Positions 47,330-57,285 of a stretch of 64,000 nt of DNA are shown here, piece after piece. The notes under the pieces are model-generated. The model searched no databases and had not been told where the DNA came from. It was given only the letters and a program-made list of their open reading frames with translations. The stretch comes from Amia ocellicauda (Eukaryota; Chordata; Actinopteri; Amiiformes; Amiidae): the NCBI RefSeq assembly GCF_036373705.1, contig NC_089863.1:1262501-1326500 (forward strand), written 5' to 3'. Each line of letters starts with the position of its first letter. Position 1 is the stretch's first letter. The position numbers and the translations under genes are program-made.

Positions 47330-49010
47330 TTTATTAAAGCGTCGGGTTTTATTCACACGGCTTCCACTTCGCCTCGCCCAACAGAACAGAAAACAAAAGA
47401 AATCGGGAAAGAGAAACTCTGTTATAGAAATCGTTAAAAGTCAAGCGGAAGGGTCGGGGGTCCGGCGTGTGCCACAGGCGCGGCGGGAGGGGAGTGAAGC
47501 CCCCCAAGGGGACACACTGAGTTCTCTAGAAATTGATGCAATTCAGTAACAGAGCTGAAACTGAACCCAGGCCGTCCTGCGCCGCGCCCGTGTCTGTCCA
47601 GGACCTGGGCTGGGGACGTGTCCCAGTGTCCACCTGTCCCAAAAGAGGACACTCCCCCCTGTCCAACCCTGCAGGGGGCCGCCCAGTCAGAGCGGCCATC
47701 TCGCAATTCACAGTTGTGTTGAATCCACTCATTGTGGCTCCTCCGGTGAGCATGGGGGGCACGTGGTCTCTCGCGCCAGACCCCCCGCCCCGGCCACCTG
47801 TCCCCTGCGAGTACCTGGCCACCCCCCCGGCCCCAACACGAGCCTCGAACCCTCATAAAGACACCCACCCACACCAGACCGTCCTCTTCTGTGGCCCCCT
47901 CCTCCAATCCCAGTTCAGATCAGCCGTGTGGGTGATGGGGGTCTCTCCGGCAGGGTGGTCTCTATCCTCGCCACCACGCTGGGGGGGTCCCCGTCGCCGT
48001 TTCCCCATCAGTTTCTGGGTCAAATGGGACAGTCAGGCCTGTAGACAGGGGGCGGGGCACACACCCTGCTGTGTTGTCATCCTGTGTGTGTGTGTGTGTG
48101 CGGGCAGGGCGTCTGTCAACCGCGGTCCTGGCCAACCCCCCGATGCCCCCAGCACTAAACCGGAGCTTCCCGGCCGCTGAGATTACGCCTCACACTAAAA
48201 CTCAATTAAACAGAAGAGTCTGGGCTGCCACGCAGTGAGGGGGACACTGCGAGAGCAGCTGGGCGGCGGCCCCCACAGACCGGGGGCCACAGGGCCAATG
48301 AACAGTCAACACACACGAGACCCCCGCACCCAACTGTGCGGTGCGTCTCGCCAGGACCAGGGCTGCAGCTGCACTATCAGAGTCTTAAAAAGTGTGCGTC
48401 TGTCTGTCTGTCTTGAAACCTCCGTCGTGACTGAACACCGTCTCAGTCACACCCTTAAATGAGCAGGCGAGTCAGAGCCCCCAAAGCGGCCCCCAGCCAT
48501 CCCACACACAGGAGGGACGGGTCTGGGCTGGACCGTGGAGCCGGCCAGGACCGTTCTTTCCGTTTTCCAATTAAAAGAACCAATTAAAACAAGAACCATG
48601 AAGCAAACATTTCAATCAAGGGTGTGACTGAGGAACTGAAAGTTGTCCATTGTGTGTGTGTGTGCACGCGTTTGATTGTGTGTGTCAGTTCTGCACTCGT
48701 GTTTGTACTTTACAGGTTTAATTAAAAAAGAACAAACAAAAAAAAACAAAAAAGCAACTGAACAAACTGCAGGGTGGGGGGGGGAACTGAAATCTGTCCA
48801 GACTCGTCCTGCTGCGCCCTCCCCCTCCTCCCGAGCGTGTGTGTGTGTTTGCGTGTGCGTTTTGTTGTCGCTGTATGTTCTCTCCACATCCTCAGCCGCC
48901 CCCACACTTTTTCCACAGGGTCCACAGTGTCCGGCCCCCCGCCCTCTCTGTCCTCTCAGCCCTGGGGGGCCGCGGCCGTGGTGTTGTTGTTTTGTTCCTT
49001 GCCGTTAGCT

Positions 49011-49048
<38 letters not shown>

Positions 49049-49076
49049 GTGTGTGTGTGTGTCCGTGGCAGCGAGG
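47330..49076 (-). other. Inferred 3' UTR of MEPCE
   Basis: From the MEPCE stop to AATAAA (minus strand) at 47330-47335, with a second signal at 47348-47353. The stretch is unique-looking and GC-rich in its distal half. It contains TG repeats at 48,650 and 49,018-49,062 but no recognisable protein on either strand. A UTR of about 1.7 kb is inferred. Confidence 0.55.
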
Positions 49077-52000
49077 TCACTTCCTGCAGGAAGGCGGCCC
49101 CTTGTGGAACAGGTATATGGGCCTCTGGAACCCTGTGCACAGACAACAAGCGTTAGTGTGTTGGGCTCATTAACACACACTCACTCTCACACTGAGAGAC
49201 AGACAGACAGAGAGACAGAGAGAGACACACACGCAAAGCCTGAGAGAGAGAGACGCACACGAAGCCTGACAGAGAGAGACAAACACACACACACACACAG
49301 ACACGCGCAAAGCCTGACGGAGAGAGACAAACACACACACATGCACAAAGCTTGACAGAGAGAGACACACACGGAGGCCGGGCCACTGACCCCTGGAGGA
49401 GGTCTTGGGGGTCCCGACGAGCTCGTAGCTGGAGAAGCCCACCTCCGGGGACGTCAGGTATGAGCTGAACTGCTCGGGCTTCAGGCGGATGCTGTAGTAG
49501 TTCTTGTAAATGGCGTCCTGTCGGAGAGCACGGAGGGTGAGCGGGACAGCACTGTACGTTCACACTGCGGCGCGGCAAACGGCCGACATTCAGACACAGG
49601 CCAGTATTTACATCGATTTATTTATGAATTTATCTGCTATCCCTATCGTTTGTGCAAGAACCGCAACCCTGCATGTCCTCCAGTCTCTAAATCGCCCTCA
49701 ACGGACACATTGGACACAGGCACATTCAGCCTAATCAAGACCCACAATCGGTTCAATTAAGCAGTTAACGATCTGGACGGAACAAGAGCCGGTCGAATCG
49801 ATCGCTGACATCAGACAGTACACACCCTGCCAGCGTGCACTGTGCCAGGCCGACGGGCACGAGACGCCTCACACACACAGCTTACAGAGTGTTTAAAAGA
49901 TACAGGCAAGGTATTTTACAGCTAGTCTGAAAGTGCATTCGATTCATGGTACGGTCGCTTATAAAATATCCCGGGCCTGGATAGCCGTTTAAATGTAACT
50001 AGCTAATTAAACAATTAGGACCAATTAGGTAATGGAGTCTGTTGGAAAGAAAACCAGCGTCATACACACGGCCCTCTGGGGGTTGAGTTTGAGACCCCTG
50101 CTCTAAAACACAAAGAACTGGTTTCATAAACGCGTCAAAGTCCATAAATCTGCTCGTTAGGACTTGACGTGGCGTTCATTGTCCCCGGGTTTACGGTCAC
50201 GGGATTATACTGAAACATGTCAACGTCTCTCAAACTTGCTCCTCAGCGTTTACATTTATAAACGCTATGACTGACGTGCAACTTTAGATCAATTATAACT
50301 TACTAACTGTGGGTAAGGGCATCTGCCAAGTACATTAATGATAATATGGGGGGAAAAAAAGTGTCTTAGGCAGTTATACTACACCATAATTACTTAATTG
50401 AATGGTATATTGCTTTGTTAGGTCAATTAAGACCGTCAGAACAAAAACCGGTTTGAAAACCCCTGTGCTACACACATCTGGAGTGAGAGAGACGTGTTAA
50501 GGCAGGGGTTCCTGTCCCCTGTCCTGGAGGAGCCCCAACCTTGCTGGTTTCTGTTCCATCCCAGCTCTCAATTACTTAATTGAACCTTAATTGAAGTAAC
50601 AATCTGCTTAGATTTTACTTTTTAAATTGTGTAAGAAAATAGTTGTTTCTTCAATACGTTTTTTTAATATAATTCTATACTTAACTTAAAACCCCTACTG
50701 TTCAAAATAATTAAAAGTCTCTGATTTAGGAAATTATTAGTTCAATTAAGGCTTCAGTTAATAATTGAGAGCTCGGTTGGAACAAAAACCAGCAGGGTAG
50801 GGGCTCCCCCAGGACCGGTTTGGGAACCACTGCCCTAACAGCTCCCTCTCCCATAGCCGACTCTCCCCCTCCTAGAGCCCCCTAACAGCTCCCTCTATCC
50901 CCCCCAGCTAACACTCTCCCTCCCCTTCTCCTCCCTCTCCCACGGCTGACTCTCTCTCCCCTCCCCCCAGCTCCTTCTCTCTATCCCCTTCTCCTATCAC
51001 CCCCAGCCCCCTCTCTTCCTCTACTATCTCCCCCAGCTAACTCTTCCTCCCTCCCCTTCTCCATCCCTCCCTCCATCTCATCCCTCTGCCATAGCTGACT
51101 CTCCCCCTCCTAGAGCCCCCAAACAGCTCCCTCTCTCTCTATCTATCCCCTCCCCCAGCTCCCTCCCTCTATCCCCTTCTCCTATCACCCCTAGCTGCCT
51201 ACCCTTCTCCTCCCTCTCCCACAGCTGACTCGCGCTCTCTCTCTCGCCCCTCCACCAGCTCCCTCTATCCCCCCCAGCTAACACTCTCCCTCCCCTTCTC
51301 CTCCCTCTCCCACGGCTGACTCTCTCTCCCCTCCCCCCAGTTCCTTCTCTCTATCCCCTTCTCCTATCACACCCAGCTCCCTCTCTTCCTCTACCATCTC
51401 CCCCAGCTAACACTCTCCCTCCCTCCACTTCTCCCATTACCCCCAGCTCCATCCATCTCATCCCTCTGCCATAGCCGACTCTCCCCCTCCTAGAGCCCCC
51501 TAACAGCTCCCTCTCTCTCCTCCTCTCAGCTCCCTCTCCTCTCACCGTGAGTTTCTTCCTCTTGCCATAGGAGGTCCAGGGCTGCGGCTCCAGGATGAAG
51601 ACCCCTCCGGGCCGCAGCTGGCGGAAGGCGCGCTGGAACAGCCGCTGCAGTCCCGGGTCGCCCCAGTTCAGGTGGACCCACTTGGTGACGCTGAGACACA
51701 GGATGGTGTCGAACTCGGGCTGCTGGGCCTGCAGCGCCCCGTCGCTCTGCAGCACGTAGTTACCCTGAGGGGGACAGGGGGCAATCAGACACGGTGCGAG
51801 GGCCATACAGAGCAGGGACAGGGACACGCACACGGGACACAGTCTGAGAAACACACAGGAACCGAAAGAGTGGAACATCAGCTTGAGAGACCGAGATATA
51901 TGAGAGAGAGAGCGGGAGACTGAGACATGACACAGACGAGACATGAGGGACATATTAAAGACAGGCACAGACACACGAAAGACAGACATGAGAGAGAGAG

Positions 52001-54655
52001 AGAGATGAGAGACACGACACAGAGACAGACGAGAGAGACAGAGACACGTATGAGAGAGAGGCACATGAGAGAGACAGACATGCGACACAGAGACAGACAT
52101 TTATGTTCAGTGTCGAGTACAGAGACATGTTGAGGTAGTCGTCTGTATGGCACGTGTGCCAAACCCACCCACAGAGCTGGACCCCCACTCACACACGGAG
52201 AACACATATTGCCCACACATTCGTCTGTAGGCCAGTTTGTGTAACATTACATATGCATCGCACACAGCCGTGTCCCCCACACACACACACACTAGAGTCT
52301 CTAAAGGCACAAATACTCGCACACCCCCCAACATGGCAGCCTTGCCTGTCTGGAGTACGGTGTAGATGAGACACACAGACAGTCACACAAACGCGCACAC
52401 ACAGACCGACACCGACACTCATGCAGACACACAACGCTCTCCCGTCGGAGACACACCTGGACAGCGAGTAATAAGAGTTCAGCCAAGTCATCAACCCAAG
52501 ACAAGCTGTGTTGTGCTCAAGCGAGCTGTGTGAGAACTGGGCCCTGCAAGGCTCTCCCAGCAAAGGCACAGGGACACACGTGTGTCGTGTGCTCTGGACG
52601 TGTCAGTCAGCGTGTGTGGTCAGAGCAGTGGGGTCTTACCGTCACGAAGGACACGTTGGCCGGGAAGTCACCGGGGCAGCTGGCGTCAGCCTGGGCGAGG
52701 GGCGGGGCGGCGATGGGCCCCCGGCAGATCCTCAGGGACACGGGGAACTGCTGCTTGACCACGGGGGAGGGCGAGGGCGCCGGGCACACCACTGCCTCCG
52801 TCCTCTCTCCTCCCTCTTTCTGCGCATCCTCCCCCTCCATCCCCTCTTCCCTCGCAGCGGGACCCTCGGCCCTCTTCTCCGCTGGCGGCTGCTCACTCTC
52901 GGGCTGCAGGGGGCCGGCGCTCTCATCCGCTTTCCCTGCTTCCTCCCCCTCTCCTGTCTGCTGCATCTGCTCTGCCTCCTCTTCTTTCACCGCCACGGCT
53001 CCCTCCCCTTCCCGGCGCCGCCGCTCCTGCTCCCGCGCCTCCTCGGCCGCCACGTCCGACAGGTAGTGGCGCACGTTCTGCCGGGCTGCGTGGATCAGCG
53101 CCGGGTCGATGTCCAGCCCCACGATGCACGCCGGCCGCCAGTTCTTGGCGATGGCCAAGGTGAGGTGGCCCGTGTTGCAGCCCAGGTCCAGCACCGCCTT
53201 GCCCTGGAACCACTCGGGCCGCAGCCAGCGCACACGCGGGTCCTCGCTCCAGCCCGGGTTGCGGTAGCCGTAGTACTTGTTGTAGTTGCCGTACTGGAAC
53301 TTGCCCTTCTGCCGGCGGCGTGGCTGACCTCTGACCCCACTGCCCGCCGCATAGGGCGCACCGGTGGGACACGAGCTGGCGACCCCCCCTCCGCTGGTGC
53401 AAGGCGTGAGGAAGGCCTGGGGCTGCCGGGCTGCCCTGCCCTTCTCCGGTGCTGCCTTCTTGCCCCCGGTGGCCGGGGTGGCGGGGGGGAGCGTGGGGCA
53501 GGAGGAGTCCGACTTGCTGGAAGTGCGCCGGCGCTTGCGGTGCCGGACGGCCGAGGAGGAGAGGGAGGGGGCTGTGCCGCAGGGGGCGCCACCGCCAGAG
53601 GACGGCGGGAGGGAGGAGGCGGTGGTGGTGGACGAGGACGGGAGGTCCGGCTGGCTGCGGGCCGGCGCCGAGGATGCGGAGCGGCGGGGCGGCAGGATGG
53701 GTGGCACCACCTCATCCCGGCAGTTGATGGAAGTGTTGAGCTCGTAGGGCTGCGGCGACTCCGGCACGGGGGCCAGGCTGAGCGGGGCCGGGGCGGAGGA
53801 GGAGGAGGAGGGCGCGGCGGAGGAGGCGCCCTCTCTGGCAGTCTCTGGCACCACGGGGGGTGGGGCGCCCGTCTCCGACAGCAAAGCCGTCACCGAGACC
53901 TCAGCTGCCGCCTCACCTTCAATCGCCGGGCCGGCCTTCCCTGGCACCTCACTTGGATCGGAAGGGGCGGCGGCGGCCGCGGTGGCACCCCCGGCTCCCC
54001 CTCCCCCGTGGTGCCGGTGCCGGTGCCTCTTCCTGCCGCCCCCACCGCCCGCCTTACGGGGCGACACCAGTGGGCCCGTCTCGCCGCCGGCGCAGTTGAG
54101 GTTGAGCGGGTCGGTGATGTCCTTGGGTATGAGGATCTCCACTGGGTCGCGGCTCTTGGCCGGCAGCGGGGAGGACTTGGGCGTCTCGGCGTTGAGTGCG
54201 CGGTTCACCTCCTCGTCCAGCAGGCTGTTGAGGTTGAGCGGGTCGAAGATGTTGCCGCCCAGCAGGAAGTTGGTGGGCAGCACCGGGTCGCTCTCCGAGT
54301 TGGCCCGCCGGCGCCGCTTGCTGAAGCCTGGGTGCTTGAAGCCGGTGTTCATGCTGCTGCGCCGCTTATAGGGCTTCTGCTGCGGGGGCGGCGGCTGCAG
54401 CCCGTTCTTGGGCCGGAAGGAGGAGCCCACCCGGCCCCCCAGACCCGCGTTCTCCGTCGGGGCGCAGTCGGCCTTGGCGCTGTTGGCGGCGCCGCTGTAG
54501 GGGGGCGTCAGTATGGCAGCGGCGACCGTGGCAGTGGTGGTGGTGGTGCTGGGGTTGGGGGTGGCGGTGCCCGCCGTGTGGGGCGCGGGCAGGGGGACCG
54601 GCCCCTTCCCCTCCCCGGTGAGGGCGGCCTCTTTCTCCCCCGACATCTCGATCAT
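49077..54655 (-). CDS. mepce: 7SK snRNA methylphosphate capping enzyme (BCDIN3 family), 805 aa
   Basis: SAM-dependent nuclear enzyme that methylates the gamma-phosphate of 7SK RNA and stays bound in the 7SK snRNP with LARP7, restraining P-TEFb. Minus-strand exons: 54655-52640, 51764-51546, 49517-49391, 49132-49077; phases 0, 0, 1. The N-terminus MIEMSGEKE matches human. Conserved blocks [15 protein letters not shown] and [14 protein letters not shown] lie near residues 120-200. The methyltransferase core starts [19 protein letters not shown] (about 450), with SAM motif [11 protein letters not shown] (about 490) and VGLDIDP. The second exon carries KWVHLNWGD and [11 protein letters not shown]. 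The last exons carry [18 protein letters not shown] and [12 protein letters not shown] splice acceptor (CTGCAG) just before the ATG implies a non-coding first exon. The acidic insert at about 540-650 and Ala/Gly/Pro-rich runs make it longer than human (about 690 aa). Confidence 0.97.
49870..50490. other. MEPCE intron with decayed transposon ends
   Basis: At 50,040-50,113 the sequence ends GAGTTTGAGACCCCTGCTCTAA, like a transposon terminus. At 50,285-50,345 there is an L2-type tail (GTAAGGGCATCTGCCAAG). At 50,400-50,475 another terminus reads AACAAAAACCGGTTTGAAAA. No coding content. Confidence 0.5.
50501..50834. mobile_element. Palindromic MITE, about 334 bp, with TTAA/CTAA flanks
   Basis: The left end GGCAGGGGTTCC and the right end (inverted) GGCAGTGGTTCC are followed by matching inverted blocks: CCTGGAGGAGCCCCAACC versus CCTGGGGGAGCCCCTACC, then GCTGGTTT, GTTCCA and CTCTCAATTA. 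The flanks TTAA (50497) and CTAA (50835) suggest a TTAA target, as in piggyBac-type elements, with one base mutated. It is non-autonomous. Confidence 0.7.
50845..51545 (-). repeat. CT-rich complex tandem repeat in MEPCE intron
   Basis: Imperfect blocks such as CCATAGC(C/T)GACTCTCCCC and CCCACGGCTGACTCTCTCTC recur. The segment at about 50,915-51,000 recurs at about 51,280-51,370, suggesting duplication of a unit near 365 bp. Strongly pyrimidine-biased on the plus strand. Confidence 0.8.
51780..52639 (-). other. First coding intron of MEPCE, no further gene seen
   Basis: GACA/GAGA simple repeats (51,880-52,100) and CA-rich sequence, with no additional exon or recognisable element. Confidence 0.6.
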
Positions 54656-55708
54656 CTTCCTGCAGAGGCGGGGGCTCGAGCCAGCCCCACGCGCATGGAC
54701 CTACACGAGCACAACACACGCGTTACACCACAACTCAACCACACTGGCACGTCTGTACCCTTCTCCCCCCTCCCCCACACACAAACTCACTCCAATTCTT
54801 TGTGTCTTTTTAAAGCCACTGCCATGGCTGACCTGCCACGCATGGCTCAGACTGCAACTCACAACAAAACCGCCCCCCCAACACACACACACGCAGAGGG
54901 ACACATACTCACACAATGTTATGCTTTACTACAGCGCCGCTCTGACACGGGCCGAGACGCACAGAGGGAGCAGACAGCGCGCCTCACGCATGTGCCCCGC
55001 TGGAGAGCAGAGAGGAAAACAGAGAGAGAGAAACGTTGTGTATCCGTCTCGGCGTCAACCCACCCTCCGGCCTGCGTGCGCCTGCGTGCGCCTATAGCAC
55101 AGCGGGCGATTTGCATACGTGCCGCGTCACACGTCCTCATGAATAATGCACCAGATCGGGGAGCTCTATGGAGGCAGGCGAAGCAGCCATCCGCTCTCGG
55201 CCGCTCTGCTCTCCCTCTCCCTCCCTCTCCCACCGCCGGGCTCTCCGCCTTCCCGGTTGTGAAGCTGCTGCTGCCCCCCCTCCTCCTCCTCCTCCCTCCC
55301 TGCCTGACTTCCTCCCCCTCCCCGAGCTTTAGTTAAACACAATCGCCCAAAACCCCCTAAAAAGCAATGCATCCTCCCCCTGACATGGCGAGAGAGACTC
55401 AGTGTGTTTTTGTCCGGCAAGTTGCGGGAGAGCAGCGCGCACGTCACGCCAAACCCGAAGTGCAGCTGATAAAAATAAGAGTATGCAAATAGACCCACCC
55501 CTCCAAATGCACCGTCTGAGTGGAATGAGTGGAAAAAGAGCAACACACCAAAAACAAAAAAGACCTGAAGCGCCCCGGCAGGCAGTGTGCGTGTGCTGTG
55601 TGTAGTATGTAGTATGTTGTGTGTCTGGCGGGTCTGTCTCCGCAACTCCTCGGTGCGCGAGACGGGCTTGCGGGGCTCTCGCGCTGCGCCACCCTCCGCC
55701 CCGCGCGC

Positions 55709-55807
55709 TTTATATGCCCGTCCCGCCGCCCCGGCCAGCGCGACGGGCGGGCGGCGCGGCCAATGGGCGGGCGGCGCTGGGGTCCCGCCCCCCACGGCCC
55801 AGCCAAT
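55709..55807 (-). promoter_or_regulatory. MEPCE promoter: TATA box, two CCAAT boxes, GC boxes
   Basis: Minus-strand TATAAA (plus-strand TTTATA, 55709-55714) with inverted CCAAT boxes at 55760-55764 and 55803-55807, each followed by GGGCGG. Predicted transcription starts near 55,680 leftward, giving a non-coding first exon. Its donor was not identified. Confidence 0.55.
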
Positions 55808-55856
55808 GGGCGGCGGCTTCCCGTGCCGAGGCGAGCCTGGCCACTCCCACCCGCTC

Positions 55857-55858
<2 letters not shown>

Positions 55859-55898
<40 letters not shown>
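55859..55898 (+). repeat. (CT)n microsatellite
   Basis: Pure CT run between the MEPCE promoter and the ZCWPW1 side. Confidence 0.9.
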
Positions 55899-55899
<1 letters not shown>

Positions 55900-56106
55900 C
55901 CCCTCCAGCGAGGTGTCCGCCGCGATCGCCTGTCTGGAGTGTGGGGGACCGGGGTCGAGGCACGGGAGCGATCGCCCCGCTTGTGCACCTCGCAGGGGGG
56001 GTCGTGTGCGGGCCCCCGTCCCTGCTGGGCGACGTGGGTGCCACTCACGCTGTGGGGTATACAGGAGGGCGCCGTGGCCACCCTTCGCCCGTGTAAACAA
56101 CCTTCG

Positions 56107-56139
<33 letters not shown>

Positions 56140-57090
56140 AAACGGGGGATTTGACTGTGTATTTTTAATTAAAAACACGCAACACCCGTGCACAGCAAAG
56201 GTGCGACAGGAACGCGTGTGCAAGTGGGATTGTGAATCATTGCATGCGAGGAATAAAGGAGAGGAAACTCAATATTGTGTTCCCGCCCCCCATTACTCTC
56301 CACACACACACACTGTGCCTCCCCTCCCCCGCCGCTCGGGCACCACTGTGCAACATCACATGCTGGAGGGTCTTGAGACTTGCACGGGGGGTTGTGGGAA
56401 ATGTAGTGTCCCTGCAGGTTGTCCAGACATGGCCAGACTCTTTTTTTGTTTGAGAACATGGTCCTCCCAGGCTATAACGCGCTGAGGAACACGGATCCCC
56501 CTTGTGGGGTCTTACGGAGACGTGCCGTGCACCCTTTGCACAGACAAACACGTATGGAGTGCAGCTGTGCCACTCCGTCTGTGAGCAGAGACGGACACTG
56601 ACACATGCATCCTCTCCGTGTCTTTGAAGGCAGGAGTGTGCTGCACCCAAACACCCCCCGCCCCCTACACACTCACAGTGACCCCCTGGTCGTGCATGCA
56701 ACGGTTCCGGCATTATTCATTCCACAAACAACCCAACACGGAGACAGCAAAAGCAATGCAACACAAGAAATGCATGCTTTTCAAATCAACACACAGATCT
56801 CAAGAAATAAATAGGCGCCATTTCCGATAGCATGCAGGCATGAAACTCACATACAGCGAGGCGGGCTTCGCAGATGTGCAGGAGTGGGTCTGTTAGGGTC
56901 ACCACACGGGCCCAGCTCCACAACCCAGCCGTGCAGTTCCGCAGTCCCACTGTTCCAGCTCATCTGCACACTGGGACCCCGGTTTCTGCCACTTGCTGTA
57001 GTCGAGGTTGACACAATTAAAGATGCAGTTCAGTTTGATATAATCCGGCCGCCCTGGCGTTTCAGCGTCGTTACGGCGTCCCAGGTCGCA
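55900..57090. other. MEPCE-ZCWPW1 intergenic region, no gene seen
   Basis: GC-rich at the left, with a TG repeat at 56,112-56,138 and otherwise unremarkable sequence. No frame resembles a protein. Confidence 0.5.
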
Positions 57091-57153
57091 CAAAAGATGC
57101 GCATCGCGATAATAACCGTGTGAAACCGTTGTTATCGCGATGCGTGTCTTTTG
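57091..57153. promoter_or_regulatory. Imperfect palindrome with ATCGCGAT cores at the ZCWPW1 promoter
   Basis: The left arm 57091-57118 (CAAAAGATGCGCATCGCGAT...) pairs with the right arm 57127-57153 (...ATCGCGATGCGTGTCTTTTG), leaving a short spacer. Both arms carry ATCGCGATAA/TTATCGCGAT. A further ATCGCGAGAG follows at about 57,177. It lies about 140-195 bases upstream of the ZCWPW1 start codon. Confidence 0.6.
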
Positions 57154-57285
57154 CTTCGGACGGCGGAGGGCGTCATATCGCGAGAGTGGAGTTCCCGCGT
57201 TCCGAGCCCGCCGAGACTCCCGAACCGGCACCCGAGCCGAGCCGAGCCGAGCCGAAGGACCTTGCGCGGCCTGTTCCGAGGAAGG

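Noticed and set aside
52508-55336. A 942-codon plus-strand open frame
   Set aside because: Antisense shadow of the GC-rich first coding exon of MEPCE. The minus strand carries the real, conserved protein.
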